DNA from: Balneolales bacterium
Lineage (GTDB): Bacteria > Bacteroidota > Rhodothermia > Balneolales > Natronogracilivirgulaceae
NCBI GenBank assembly: GCA_007120385.1
Contig: SKNT01000129.1
Span: forward strand, 1-43,081
Reading direction: 5' to 3'
DNA length: 43,081 bases
In this document: positions 36,783 through 43,081 of the stretch, in pieces
Numbering within the stretch: the stretch's first letter is position 1
Layout: each line of letters opens with the position of its first letter
Made by a program: the position numbers and the translations under genes
The notes under the pieces: generated by a model
Told to the model about the DNA's origin: nothing
Seen by the model: the letters and a program-made list of their open reading frames with translations, nothing else
Database searches by the model: none

Positions 36783-37475
36783 CCGCTGTTCTGCGCCTTC
36801 CGGATCCACTCCGTGCGCGGCCCCCATGTGACGCAGGGCAATGTTCACAAACATCAGGGCGTATCCCCCGGGTTTGAGAATCCCCTGGCTCGGGGCAATC
36901 TGTTCCTTGATGGATATCGGACTGGAGTAGGCATCAATGAGTGTCTGGGTAAACGTCGCTTTCGGAGCGAAAAAACGGACCATCAGTCCGCCCTCCTCCT
37001 CCGTGATCCTGGTCCGCATCGTTTCGTTGTTGGGTGCCATGCCGATGAAAAGTGTGATCAGATTGTCCAGGATGAGGTTCATCACCTCCTGGTCTGCGTG
37101 GCAAGTATCCTGTGAGGCTTCGTACTCCGTGGCCACCTGAATCGATTTTGTCTGGATGAAGATGTCATTTCGGGAGTAAACCTCCTCAAGCAGATCCTTC
37201 AACCGGACTTCGGATTTCCTGTCCTCAAAAACCCCGTCTTCTATCTGATAAGCGTAGCTCCAGCTCTGGACATAGTTGATCAGCTTGGAAGAAGACAGGC
37301 GGATGTTGCCGGCGTAGTAGGTCAGCGAATCCAGCTCGTCACGAAGTTCCGGGTGCTCCTCAATGAGCATCTGGATTTCCTCGGCAAGCAGATCTGCGTA
37401 CATCATGGCATTTCCCACAGGCGTTTTCAGATCATGGGTGACTTTGGAAACAAACTCTGATGGAATTTTTTGCAT
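36753..37475 (-). CDS. Histidine-kinase-like protein with degenerate ATPase domain
   Basis: A 240-residue soluble protein with no sensor or membrane segment. Residues 8-30 form a HisKA H-box, FVSKVTHDLKTPVGNAMMYA, with His14 as the phosphoacceptor. The N-box is partly kept (VMNLILDNLI, Asn138). I cannot find the G1 motif (DxGxG). The G2 region is only hinted at by GGYALMFVNIALRHMGAAHG near 201-220. It may be a phosphotransfer or scaffold protein, or a very divergent kinase. No response regulator is next to it. Its 3' end overlaps rlmB tail to tail by 30 bp. Confidence 0.75.
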   Translation of the reverse strand: MQKIPSEFVSKVTHDLKTPVGNAMMYADLLAEEIQMLIEEHPELRDELDSLTYYAGNIRLSSSKLINYVQSWSYAYQIEDGVFEDRKSEVRLKDLLEEVYSRNDIFIQTKSIQVATEYEASQDTCHADQEVMNLILDNLITLFIGMAPNNETMRTRITEEEGGLMVRFFAPKATFTQTLIDAYSSPISIKEQIAPSQGILKPGGYALMFVNIALRHMGAAHGVDPEGAEQRSFWFRFPLP

Positions 37476-37530
37476 GGCTGGGGTAACTGGAAAGGTGGAT
37501 CTGGATGAATGAATGATTAAACGAAGACCT

Positions 37531-37566
37531 GGCAGTGCCTGTACAGATGATGCAGGTCATGCTGCC
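37531..37566 (-). terminator. Nested inverted repeat between ndk and the kinase-like gene
   Basis: GGCAG (37531-37535) pairs with CTGCC (37562-37566), and inside it CCTG pairs with CAGG. It sits about 20 bp after the ndk stop on the minus strand. There is no T-run, so it may only attenuate. Confidence 0.25.
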
Positions 37567-37587
37567 GGGTCCTGAAAACGGGTGTCT

Positions 37588-38019
37588 CTATGACTCGTTG
37601 GCGACAAGTTCGCTCTCCGCGAAGAAATAGGCCGCTTCGATCCTGCCGTTTTCTTCCGAGTCGGAGCCGTGGACGATGTTCTCACCCATGGAGTCGGCAA
37701 AATCACGCCGTATGGTGCCCTCTTCGGCGTTGGCCGGATTGGTGGCGCCGATGAGCTTGCGGAAATCCTCGATGGCGTTTTCCTTCTCCAGGACCACCGG
37801 TACGCACGGGCCGCTGCTCATGAACGTGGTGAGTTCGTCAAAAAAAGGTTTTTCGCGGTGAACGGCATAAAAGCCGCCCGCTGTTTGTTTGGTCAGGCGG
37901 GTCATTTTCATCGCCTTGATGGTAAAGCCGGCTTCCTGGATGCGCCGGATCACTTCTCCGATCAGACCTTTGCGGACACAGTCGGGTTTCAGGATAGCCA
38001 GTGTTCTTTGTTTCGCCAT
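37588..38019 (-). CDS. ndk: Nucleoside diphosphate kinase
   Basis: Transfers the gamma phosphate between nucleoside triphosphates and diphosphates through a phosphohistidine. The 143-residue length is normal. It starts with [20 protein letters not shown], and the active site is [11 protein letters not shown] with His117. [18 protein letters not shown] (91-108) is the nucleotide-binding Kpn-like segment. It is divergent from the GNAT gene at 38174 across 154 bp. Confidence 0.98.
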   Translation of the reverse strand: MAKQRTLAILKPDCVRKGLIGEVIRRIQEAGFTIKAMKMTRLTKQTAGGFYAVHREKPFFDELTTFMSSGPCVPVVLEKENAIEDFRKLIGATNPANAEEGTIRRDFADSMGENIVHGSDSEENGRIEAAYFFAESELVANES

Positions 38020-38173
38020 AATACGTTGTTTTTACAGATAGTTTGCTTGTTAACGGTGGCATGGTTCCCCATGCATGGTTTTGATTCGGGACAATATACG
38101 CCGTTTCGGAAAGAACTTCCTTTTTTTCCTTGATGGTGACCAGCTATGGTATTGCAAATAACACATCTATAAA

Positions 38174-38815
38174 ATGAAAAATGATAAAAGCAGGAACCCG
38201 GACCGGCTTGAGATAAAAGTGGTCTCCGGCGGAGAATTGCTCCCCCACATGGAATCGCTGGCGCGGCTTCGTATCTCCGTGTTCCGCGCTTTTCCCTACC
38301 TGTACGACGGGGATATGGAATACGAAAAAAAGTACCTGTCCACCTACATGGACAAAACCGATGCCATGACGGTGCTGATCCTGGTTGGCGGGAAAGCGGT
38401 GGGCGCCTCCACGGCCCTTCCCCTTGCGGACGAGACCGCGGAGGTGAAACGGCCTTTTGTGGAAAGGGGAATCCCTCCGGAGGAGGTGTTCTATTTCGGG
38501 GAGTCGGTGCTCGAACCCTCATACCGGGGTCTGGGACTTGGGGTTCGTTTTTTTGAAGAGCGGGAGAAATTCGCCCGTTTGAAGGCAGGGGCGCTGCGGG
38601 AAGACAGGCCCTGGCGCCTGCTCGCGTTCTGTGCCGTGGATCGTCCGGCGGATCACCCCATGCGTCCGGAGGGCTACGTGCCGCTGGACCGGTTCTGGCA
38701 AAACCGCGGGTTTAAAAAAATCCCCGACATGCAGACCACTTTTTCGTGGAGGGATATCGGGGATTCCGAGGAGACAAAAAAGAGTATGACCTTCTGGCTG
38801 AAGGAGCTTGCGTAA
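38174..38815 (+). CDS. GNAT family N-acetyltransferase
   Basis: A 213-residue protein. The acetyl-CoA-binding stretch is VFYFGESVLEPSYRGLGLGV followed by RFFEERE (about 103-129), with the R-G-L-G-L-G loop. The N-terminal part (ARLRISVFRAFPYLYDGD) is like that of GNAT proteins acting on small molecules. The C-terminal FWQNRGFKKIPDMQTTFSW segment is the usual last strand. The target is unknown. It is unrelated in detail to the GNAT at 32455. Confidence 0.85.
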   Translation: MKNDKSRNPDRLEIKVVSGGELLPHMESLARLRISVFRAFPYLYDGDMEYEKKYLSTYMDKTDAMTVLILVGGKAVGASTALPLADETAEVKRPFVERGIPPEEVFYFGESVLEPSYRGLGLGVRFFEEREKFARLKAGALREDRPWRLLAFCAVDRPADHPMRPEGYVPLDRFWQNRGFKKIPDMQTTFSWRDIGDSEETKKSMTFWLKELA

Positions 38816-38853
38816 AAATAACAGCCGGAATCCGACGGGCGGAAACCGGCTGT
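38814..38853 (-). terminator. Rho-independent terminator for pgk
   Basis: An 8-bp perfect stem ACAGCCGG (38821-38828) / CCGGCTGT (38846-38853) with a 17-base loop. On the minus strand the stem is followed by TATTTTTAC, a fair U-tract, as expected downstream of pgk. It also lies just after the convergent GNAT stop and may work in both directions. Confidence 0.6.
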
Positions 38854-38890
38854 CTGACGGAGACAAACGGCCTGTGTTGTCTATATGATA

Positions 38891-40084
38891 TTATTTATCG
38901 GTCAGGCTGGTGATTCCGGGCAGTTCCTTGCCCTCCAGGTATTCCAGGCTGGCGCCGCCTCCTGTGGAGACGTGCGACACCTTCTCCTCCAGACCCGCTT
39001 TTTTGATGGCCGATGCCGAGTCGCCGCCGCCGATGATGGTGATGGCACCGTGTTCGGTAGCCGTACTCATGGCCCCGGCCACGGCAAAGGTCCCCTTGGC
39101 AAACGCATCCATCTCGAAGACGCCCATCGGGCCGTTCCAGATGACGGTCTTGGCCTTCTTGATCTCGTCACCGAACAGTTCGGCCGATTTCGGACCGATA
39201 TCGAGGGCCATCCACCCGTCCTCAATACCGTCCTGCGGCACCACCTTGTTTTCGGTGTCCGCCTTGAATTCCCTGCCGACGACCGAGTCGACCGGCAGCA
39301 TGATCTCGATGTTGTTGGCTTTGGCTTTTTTGAGCAGCGATCCGGCCAGTTCCACCTTGTCCTCTTCCAGCAGGGAGTTGCCGATGGGCAGGCCCATGGC
39401 CTTGAAGAAGGTGTAGGTCATTCCGCCGCCGATGATGATGGTGTCGACCCTGGTGATCAGGTTCTCGATGACACCGATCTTGTCGGAGACCTTGGCTCCG
39501 CCCAGCACGGCCACGAACGGCCGCTTCGGCTTTTCGACACTCTCCTGGAGGTAGTCGATCTCCTTGCGGAGCAGATATCCGGCCGCCGCCGGCTGCAGGA
39601 ATTCGGTGATACCGGCCACGGAGCTGTGCGCGCGGTGGCTGCTTCCGAAAGCGTCGTTCACGAAGGCGTCGCCATGGGCGGCCAGCGCCTTGGAGAAATC
39701 CGGATCGTTTTTGGTTTCCTGGGGATGGAAACGGACGTTCTCAAGCAGCACGATCTCGCCTGCGGAGGCCTTGCCTACGGCCTCTTCGGCTTTTGGTCCG
39801 ATGCAGTCCTCACCGAACCAGACCTTGCAGGAAACGAGCGATTCCAGGTGTTTGGCGACCGGACGGAGGCTGAACTCCGGTTTCGGCTTGCCTTTCGGCC
39901 GGCCAAGGTGGCTCAGGAGCACCAGTTTGGCTCCGGCATCGATGACATGGTTGATGCTCGGAAGGGCCTGGCGGATGCGGTTGTCGTCGCCGATCACGCC
40001 ATCCTTGAGCGGGACGTTGAAATCGACCCGCATTACGACCGTTTTTCCTTTCAAATCAAGATCTTTCAGAGATAATTTTGCCAT
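38891..40084 (-). CDS. pgk: Phosphoglycerate kinase
   Basis: Interconverts 1,3-bisphosphoglycerate + ADP and 3-phosphoglycerate + ATP in glycolysis. The 397-residue protein has the substrate-binding start [16 protein letters not shown] (14-29), [11 protein letters not shown] (58-68), the hinge region [15 protein letters not shown] and the nucleotide loop [16 protein letters not shown]. Monofunctional length, no fused triosephosphate isomerase. No other glycolytic gene is adjacent. Confidence 0.98.
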   Translation of the reverse strand: MAKLSLKDLDLKGKTVVMRVDFNVPLKDGVIGDDNRIRQALPSINHVIDAGAKLVLLSHLGRPKGKPKPEFSLRPVAKHLESLVSCKVWFGEDCIGPKAEEAVGKASAGEIVLLENVRFHPQETKNDPDFSKALAAHGDAFVNDAFGSSHRAHSSVAGITEFLQPAAAGYLLRKEIDYLQESVEKPKRPFVAVLGGAKVSDKIGVIENLITRVDTIIIGGGMTYTFFKAMGLPIGNSLLEEDKVELAGSLLKKAKANNIEIMLPVDSVVGREFKADTENKVVPQDGIEDGWMALDIGPKSAELFGDEIKKAKTVIWNGPMGVFEMDAFAKGTFAVAGAMSTATEHGAITIIGGGDSASAIKKAGLEEKVSHVSTGGGASLEYLEGKELPGITSLTDK

Positions 40085-40164
40085 TGTGAATGATTCCTTT
40101 TGTATTAACCTTTATTTTAACACCAATCTGGTTGGCAACTGCGACAATCTTCAGTAAATGATAC

Positions 40165-40205
40165 GGGTTGCAGATGTATTTCCTGTGAAAAATCACAGGG
40201 TTGCA
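40165..40205. promoter_or_regulatory. Perfect dyad flanked by 8-bp direct repeats between pgk and the cysteine desulfurase
   Basis: CCTGTGA and TCACAGG (40182-40188, 40193-40199) are perfect arms around AAAA. GGGTTGCA occurs on each side (40165-40172 and 40198-40205), 33 bp apart, about three helical turns. The core TGTGA-N4-TCACA recalls CRP/FNR-family sites but the spacing is 2 bp shorter than the CRP consensus. It lies about 85 bp before both divergent start codons. Confidence 0.4.
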
Positions 40206-40288
40206 TCCGTCCGGCACAGCCTCAAGATACGATTTCAGCGCGTTATCAAACCAGGATCAACTGATTATTTTCATAAGGTGTACCGCAC

Positions 40289-41443
40289 ATGCAGACCGTC
40301 TACCTCGATAACGCAGCCACGTCCCCCATCGATCCGGGGGTGGCTGAGGCCATGATCCCCTACCTGAAGGAGGATTATGGAAATCCCTCTTCCATTCACC
40401 ACATGGGCAGGAAGACCAGCGTGGCGGTGGAGTCGTGGCGGGGACGGATCGCCCGGACGATCGGTGCCGGTTCCGCGGAGATCATCTTCACCAGCGGCGG
40501 GACGGAAAGCAACAATGCCGCCATTTTCGGCGCCCTGGAGAACAGCACCCGCAAGCAGATCATCACCGCGCGCACCGAGCACAATGCGGTACTCTACCCG
40601 GTGGAGCAGGCGGCCAGGATGGGCTTTGAGGTCATCTACGCCGAACTTGACGAAAAAGGCCTGGTGCAGCCCCGGGTGCTTGAGGAACTGCTCGGCGAGG
40701 ATACGGCCCTGGTATCCCTGATGCATGTGAACAACGAAACCGGGGTCATCAACCCGGTCCCGGAGCTGGCGGCGCTGTGCCGCAGCCGGGGCATCCCGTT
40801 TCACTGCGACACGGTGCAGTCGATCGGCAAAATCCCCGTGAACGTGGATGACCTGGGGGTTGATTTCCTGAGCATGAGCGCCCACAAGTTCCACGGTCCC
40901 AAAGGTGCCGGTGCCCTGTATGTGCGGTCGGGGACGCCCTGGTCGCCGTGGATGCACGGCGGATCACAGGAGCGCGGACGGCGCGGCGGGACGCTGAACG
41001 TGGCCGGAATCGTCGGCATCGGCAAGGCGCTGGAAGTGGCCGTTGAGCAGATGGAACGCAACGCGGCGCACATCACACGCCTGCGCAGCCGCCTGATGGA
41101 GGGACTCCGGCAGTCGCTCGGGCCTAAGGTCCGGTTCAACGGCGATCCGGATGGCGGGATCCCGCATATCCTCAGCGTGACGGTAACCGACAGCCGACAG
41201 CAACCCCTTGACGGCGAAATGCTGCTCCTGAACCTGGATATTGAAGGCATCTGCTGCTCCAACGGATCGGCCTGCACATCCGGGACCATCAAGCCGTCAC
41301 ATGTCATGCTGGCCCTGGGCTACGATGAGGCGATGGCCAAATCCACCCTGAGATTCAGCCTGAGCAAGATGAACAGCGAAGAGGATGTGGACAAGGCCGC
41401 GAAGGCCCTGACCGAAGTGGTAGCCCGACATTCGGGCGCCTGA
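40289..41443 (+). CDS. Cysteine desulfurase (IscS/NifS type)
   Basis: PLP enzyme that takes sulfur from cysteine for Fe-S clusters, tRNA thiolation and other uses. The 384-residue protein shows YLDNAATSP (5-13), the PLP lysine Lys200 in SMSAHKFHGPKG, and the catalytic Cys329 in SNGSACTSG. The short catalytic loop is of the NifS/IscS class. The symbol is left open because no iscU, iscR or sufBCD lies nearby. Its stop is 12 bp from the convergent pyrophosphatase gene. Confidence 0.95.
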   Translation: MQTVYLDNAATSPIDPGVAEAMIPYLKEDYGNPSSIHHMGRKTSVAVESWRGRIARTIGAGSAEIIFTSGGTESNNAAIFGALENSTRKQIITARTEHNAVLYPVEQAARMGFEVIYAELDEKGLVQPRVLEELLGEDTALVSLMHVNNETGVINPVPELAALCRSRGIPFHCDTVQSIGKIPVNVDDLGVDFLSMSAHKFHGPKGAGALYVRSGTPWSPWMHGGSQERGRRGGTLNVAGIVGIGKALEVAVEQMERNAAHITRLRSRLMEGLRQSLGPKVRFNGDPDGGIPHILSVTVTDSRQQPLDGEMLLLNLDIEGICCSNGSACTSGTIKPSHVMLALGYDEAMAKSTLRFSLSKMNSEEDVDKAAKALTEVVARHSGA

Positions 41444-41455
41444 GCAGGGACAGGA

Positions 41456-41962
41456 TCACGAACCGTTGCCTTCCTCCCGGTATCTCTCCCGGCACTCGTT
41501 GATGATCTTCTCGGCCACATCGCGTCCGTACCAGCCGTCGGTACCGGTTTTCTTATCCTCCAGATCCTTGTAGACCTGGAAAAAGTGCTCGATCTCGTGC
41601 AGCAGGTGCGGCGGCACGTCATCGAGCGTTGCGATGTGGTTCCAGAGGGGGTCACGCACCGGAACGCAGAGGATCTTCTCATCGGGCCCTTTCTCATCCC
41701 ACATTTTGAACAGTCCGATCGGCTTGGCTTCGATCATGCATCCGGGGAAGGTCGATTCGGTCACCAGGACCAGCGCATCCAGCGGGTCACCGTCCAGGGC
41801 CAGGGTATCCGGGATGAACCCGTAGTCACTGGGATAATGCACGGCTGAAAAGAGCATGCGGTCGAAGATGATCCGTTTGGTTTTCTTGTCGTACTCGTAC
41901 TTGTTGCGGCTTCCTTTCGGGATTTCGATCATTACCGTGATGCTCTTGATCTCGTTGGTCAT
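41456..41962 (-). CDS. ppa: Inorganic pyrophosphatase, family I
   Basis: Hydrolyses pyrophosphate and so pulls nucleotide and polymer synthesis forward. About 168 residues from the ATG at 41960-41962 (MTNEIKSITVMIEIPKGSRN), the family start; an upstream ATG would add 24 unconserved residues. The signature DGDPLDA (57-63) and the Mg-binding region IPDTLALDGDP are complete. It is divergent from the Fur-family gene, with a 189-bp gap. Confidence 0.96.
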   Translation of the reverse strand: MTNEIKSITVMIEIPKGSRNKYEYDKKTKRIIFDRMLFSAVHYPSDYGFIPDTLALDGDPLDALVLVTESTFPGCMIEAKPIGLFKMWDEKGPDEKILCVPVRDPLWNHIATLDDVPPHLLHEIEHFFQVYKDLEDKKTGTDGWYGRDVAEKIINECRERYREEGNGS

Positions 41963-42151
41963 AGGGGGTCTTTTTTGCTTGATGGTGTTCTGTGTGTAAT
42001 CCGTTCCGGCTCCCGATTTTCGGGTAACTTTCACGATTTTGTGCTAAATTCCGGACAGCGGCTGACGCGTGTCCGCACGCCGGTCCGTTCCGGATACAAA
42101 TTACGGAATCTGACCCGTTAGTACCTAAAAATCATTCATTAAACGAAAGCC

Positions 42152-42670
42152 ATGGCCGGACCTGCAACGGAAGACCTGATCACCGAAGTGAAGGAGATTT
42201 TCCGTAATTACCTGAAGGAGAAGAAGCACCGCCAGACGCCCGAGCGCCTGATGGTACTGGAGGAGATCTACCGGGCCGACGGGCACTTTGATGCCGACGA
42301 CATGTATTTCCGGATGAAGAACATCGGATACCGCGTCTCGCGTGCCACCGTGTACAACACCCTCGACCTGCTTCTGGAATGCGGGCTGGTCCAGCGGCAC
42401 CAGTTCGGCAAGAACCAGTCTATCTACGAGCGGGCTTACGGCTACCGGCAGCACGACCACATGATCTGCAACCAGTGCGGGAAGGTCATCGAGTTCTGCG
42501 ACCCCCGGCTGCAGGAGATCAAGAACATGATGGAAAAGATCCACGGGTTTTCCATCGAGGGGCATTCCCTTCAGTTGTACGGCTCGTGCAACGATCCCGA
42601 TAACTGCCAGCCGGAAGAGAAGACCGCCCCGGTCCGTGCCAAGTCCGGAACCTCCGAAGATCGCGGGTAG
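42152..42670 (+). CDS. fur: Fur-family transcriptional regulator
   Basis: Metal- or peroxide-sensing repressor; 172 residues. The winged-helix domain (about 20-90) has HRQTPERLMVLEEIYRADGH (26-45) and RVSRATVYNTLDLLLECGLV (61-80). The dimerisation domain has the HDHMIC site (101-106) with a C106-x2-C109 pair. The second structural Cys pair is C147-x4-C152 where x2 is usual. A short Lys/Glu/Ser-rich tail follows. Whether it is Fur, PerR or Zur cannot be told from the sequence alone. Transcribed alone, ending in a good terminator. Confidence 0.9.
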   Translation: MAGPATEDLITEVKEIFRNYLKEKKHRQTPERLMVLEEIYRADGHFDADDMYFRMKNIGYRVSRATVYNTLDLLLECGLVQRHQFGKNQSIYERAYGYRQHDHMICNQCGKVIEFCDPRLQEIKNMMEKIHGFSIEGHSLQLYGSCNDPDNCQPEEKTAPVRAKSGTSEDRG

Positions 42671-42685
42671 CCCAACGATTGCCGC

Positions 42686-42726
42686 CGGAGTCCCTCCCTT
42701 CTTACGGAAGGTGCCTCTCCGTTTTT
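42686..42726 (+). terminator. Rho-independent terminator after the Fur-family gene
   Basis: CGGAG (42686-42690) pairs with CTCCG (42717-42721) and inside it CCTTC with GAAGG, followed directly by TTTTT (42722-42726). It is 15 bp after the stop codon. Confidence 0.6.
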
Positions 42727-42745
42727 ATGGAAGAACCCGTCCCTC

Positions 42746-43081
42746 TCAGCTTATGGACGTTTCACTGATGAACTTGCGGGCGGCCCACCGGCTGCCCCAG
42801 AGTCCCATGATGAGCGACAGCAGCACCATGGCACCGATCAGGTAGTACCACCGTTCGAACGGCCATGCCAGCACCCCGAACTGGGGCAGGTAGAAGGGAA
42901 TCACCAGCTCGAACAGGAGCCAGTGCAGTCCGATGGCGATGGCGGCGGCCAGCAGGCCCTGCAGAAACCCTTCCAGCAGGAAAGGTCGTCGGATGAACGA
43001 ATTGGTGGCGCCGACCAGCTTCATGGTCCGGATGATGTTCCGTTTTGCGTAGATGGTCAGCCGGATGGTGTTGAACACCAG
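42746..43081 (-). CDS. ftsX: Cell-division ABC transporter permease FtsX, C-terminal part
   Basis: The reading frame runs off the right edge, so about 111 C-terminal residues are visible. The segment VFNTIRLTIYAKRNIIRTMKLVGATNSFIRRPFLLEG is the FtsX coupling region between transmembrane helices. Two hydrophobic helices follow (about LLAAAIAIGLHWLLFELVI and YYLIGAMVLLSLIMGLWGS), then a short basic end. FtsX with FtsE controls periplasmic wall hydrolases at the septum. The partner ftsE is not in the window. The first Met of the visible frame is probably internal. Confidence 0.9.
   Translation of the reverse strand: MVFNTIRLTIYAKRNIIRTMKLVGATNSFIRRPFLLEGFLQGLLAAAIAIGLHWLLFELVIPFYLPQFGVLAWPFERWYYLIGAMVLLSLIMGLWGSRWAARKFISETSIS

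Noticed and set aside
38885-40075. A 396-residue open frame antisense to pgk
   Set aside because: It exactly mirrors pgk, and its translation is His/Gly/Asp-rich without domain motifs. Biased codon use in the real gene explains it.
40182-40199. A classical CRP site
   Set aside because: The TGTGA and TCACA half-sites are 4 bp apart rather than 6, so only a general dyad is claimed.

Overview
The window reads as a stretch of chromosomal core genome from a Gram-negative bacterium of the Bacteroidota/Balneolota-Rhodothermota type. Supporting signs are a BamA outer-membrane assembly gene followed by several Skp/OmpH chaperone genes, weak Shine-Dalgarno sites, and promoter candidates of the TTTG / TAnnTTTG kind used by the primary sigma factor of Bacteroidota. 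Base composition is even and moderately GC-rich throughout. I see no transposase, integrase, phage gene, CRISPR array, tRNA or rRNA. The assignment to a Balneola-like lineage is an inference from gene content only.

Layout: (1) 1-1358, pyrimidine-nucleoside phosphorylase on the minus strand, preceded by a 530-bp gap that holds three diverged copies of a 100-130 bp tandem unit; (2) 1891-6460, plus strand: a membrane-anchored low-complexity protein, 4-phosphoerythronate dehydrogenase (pdxB), a two-gene ABC exporter and a small membrane protein; (3) 6548-7309, tatD, divergent from (4) a plus-strand run recA-recX-AI-2E family permease-S66 carboxypeptidase-purN, then purH; (5) 13954-19465, the complete rod-shape operon mreB-mreC-mreD-mrdA(PBP2)-rodA; (6) 19523-30484, a long minus-strand envelope operon, in transcription order lytic transglycosylase, S41 protease, PHP phosphoesterase, ribH, uppS, bamA, three ompH/skp paralogues, rnhB; (7) 30613-35908, nadE, a GNAT gene, and a minus-strand run of two small membrane proteins, pyrG and a NUDIX hydrolase; (8) 36033-42670, rlmB, a short histidine-kinase-like protein, ndk, a second GNAT gene, pgk, a cysteine desulfurase, inorganic pyrophosphatase and a Fur-family regulator; (9) 42746 to the end, the C-terminal part of ftsX.

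Functionally the window is dominated by two themes. One is envelope construction: MreBCD/PBP2/RodA build the side wall, UppS makes the lipid carrier, Skp and BamA deliver outer-membrane proteins, and the transglycosylase, S41 protease and S66 carboxypeptidase remodel or quality-control the wall. The other is nucleotide and cofactor supply: PurN, PurH, PyrG, Ndk, DeoA-like phosphorylase, NadE, PdxB, RibH, Ppa.

No clearly new multi-gene system stands out. The observations most worth a second look are the triplicated leader in front of the nucleoside phosphorylase, the three consecutive Skp paralogues, the kinase-like protein with a degenerate ATPase domain, the inverted repeat sitting on the recA promoter, and the dyad flanked by direct repeats between pgk and the cysteine desulfurase.
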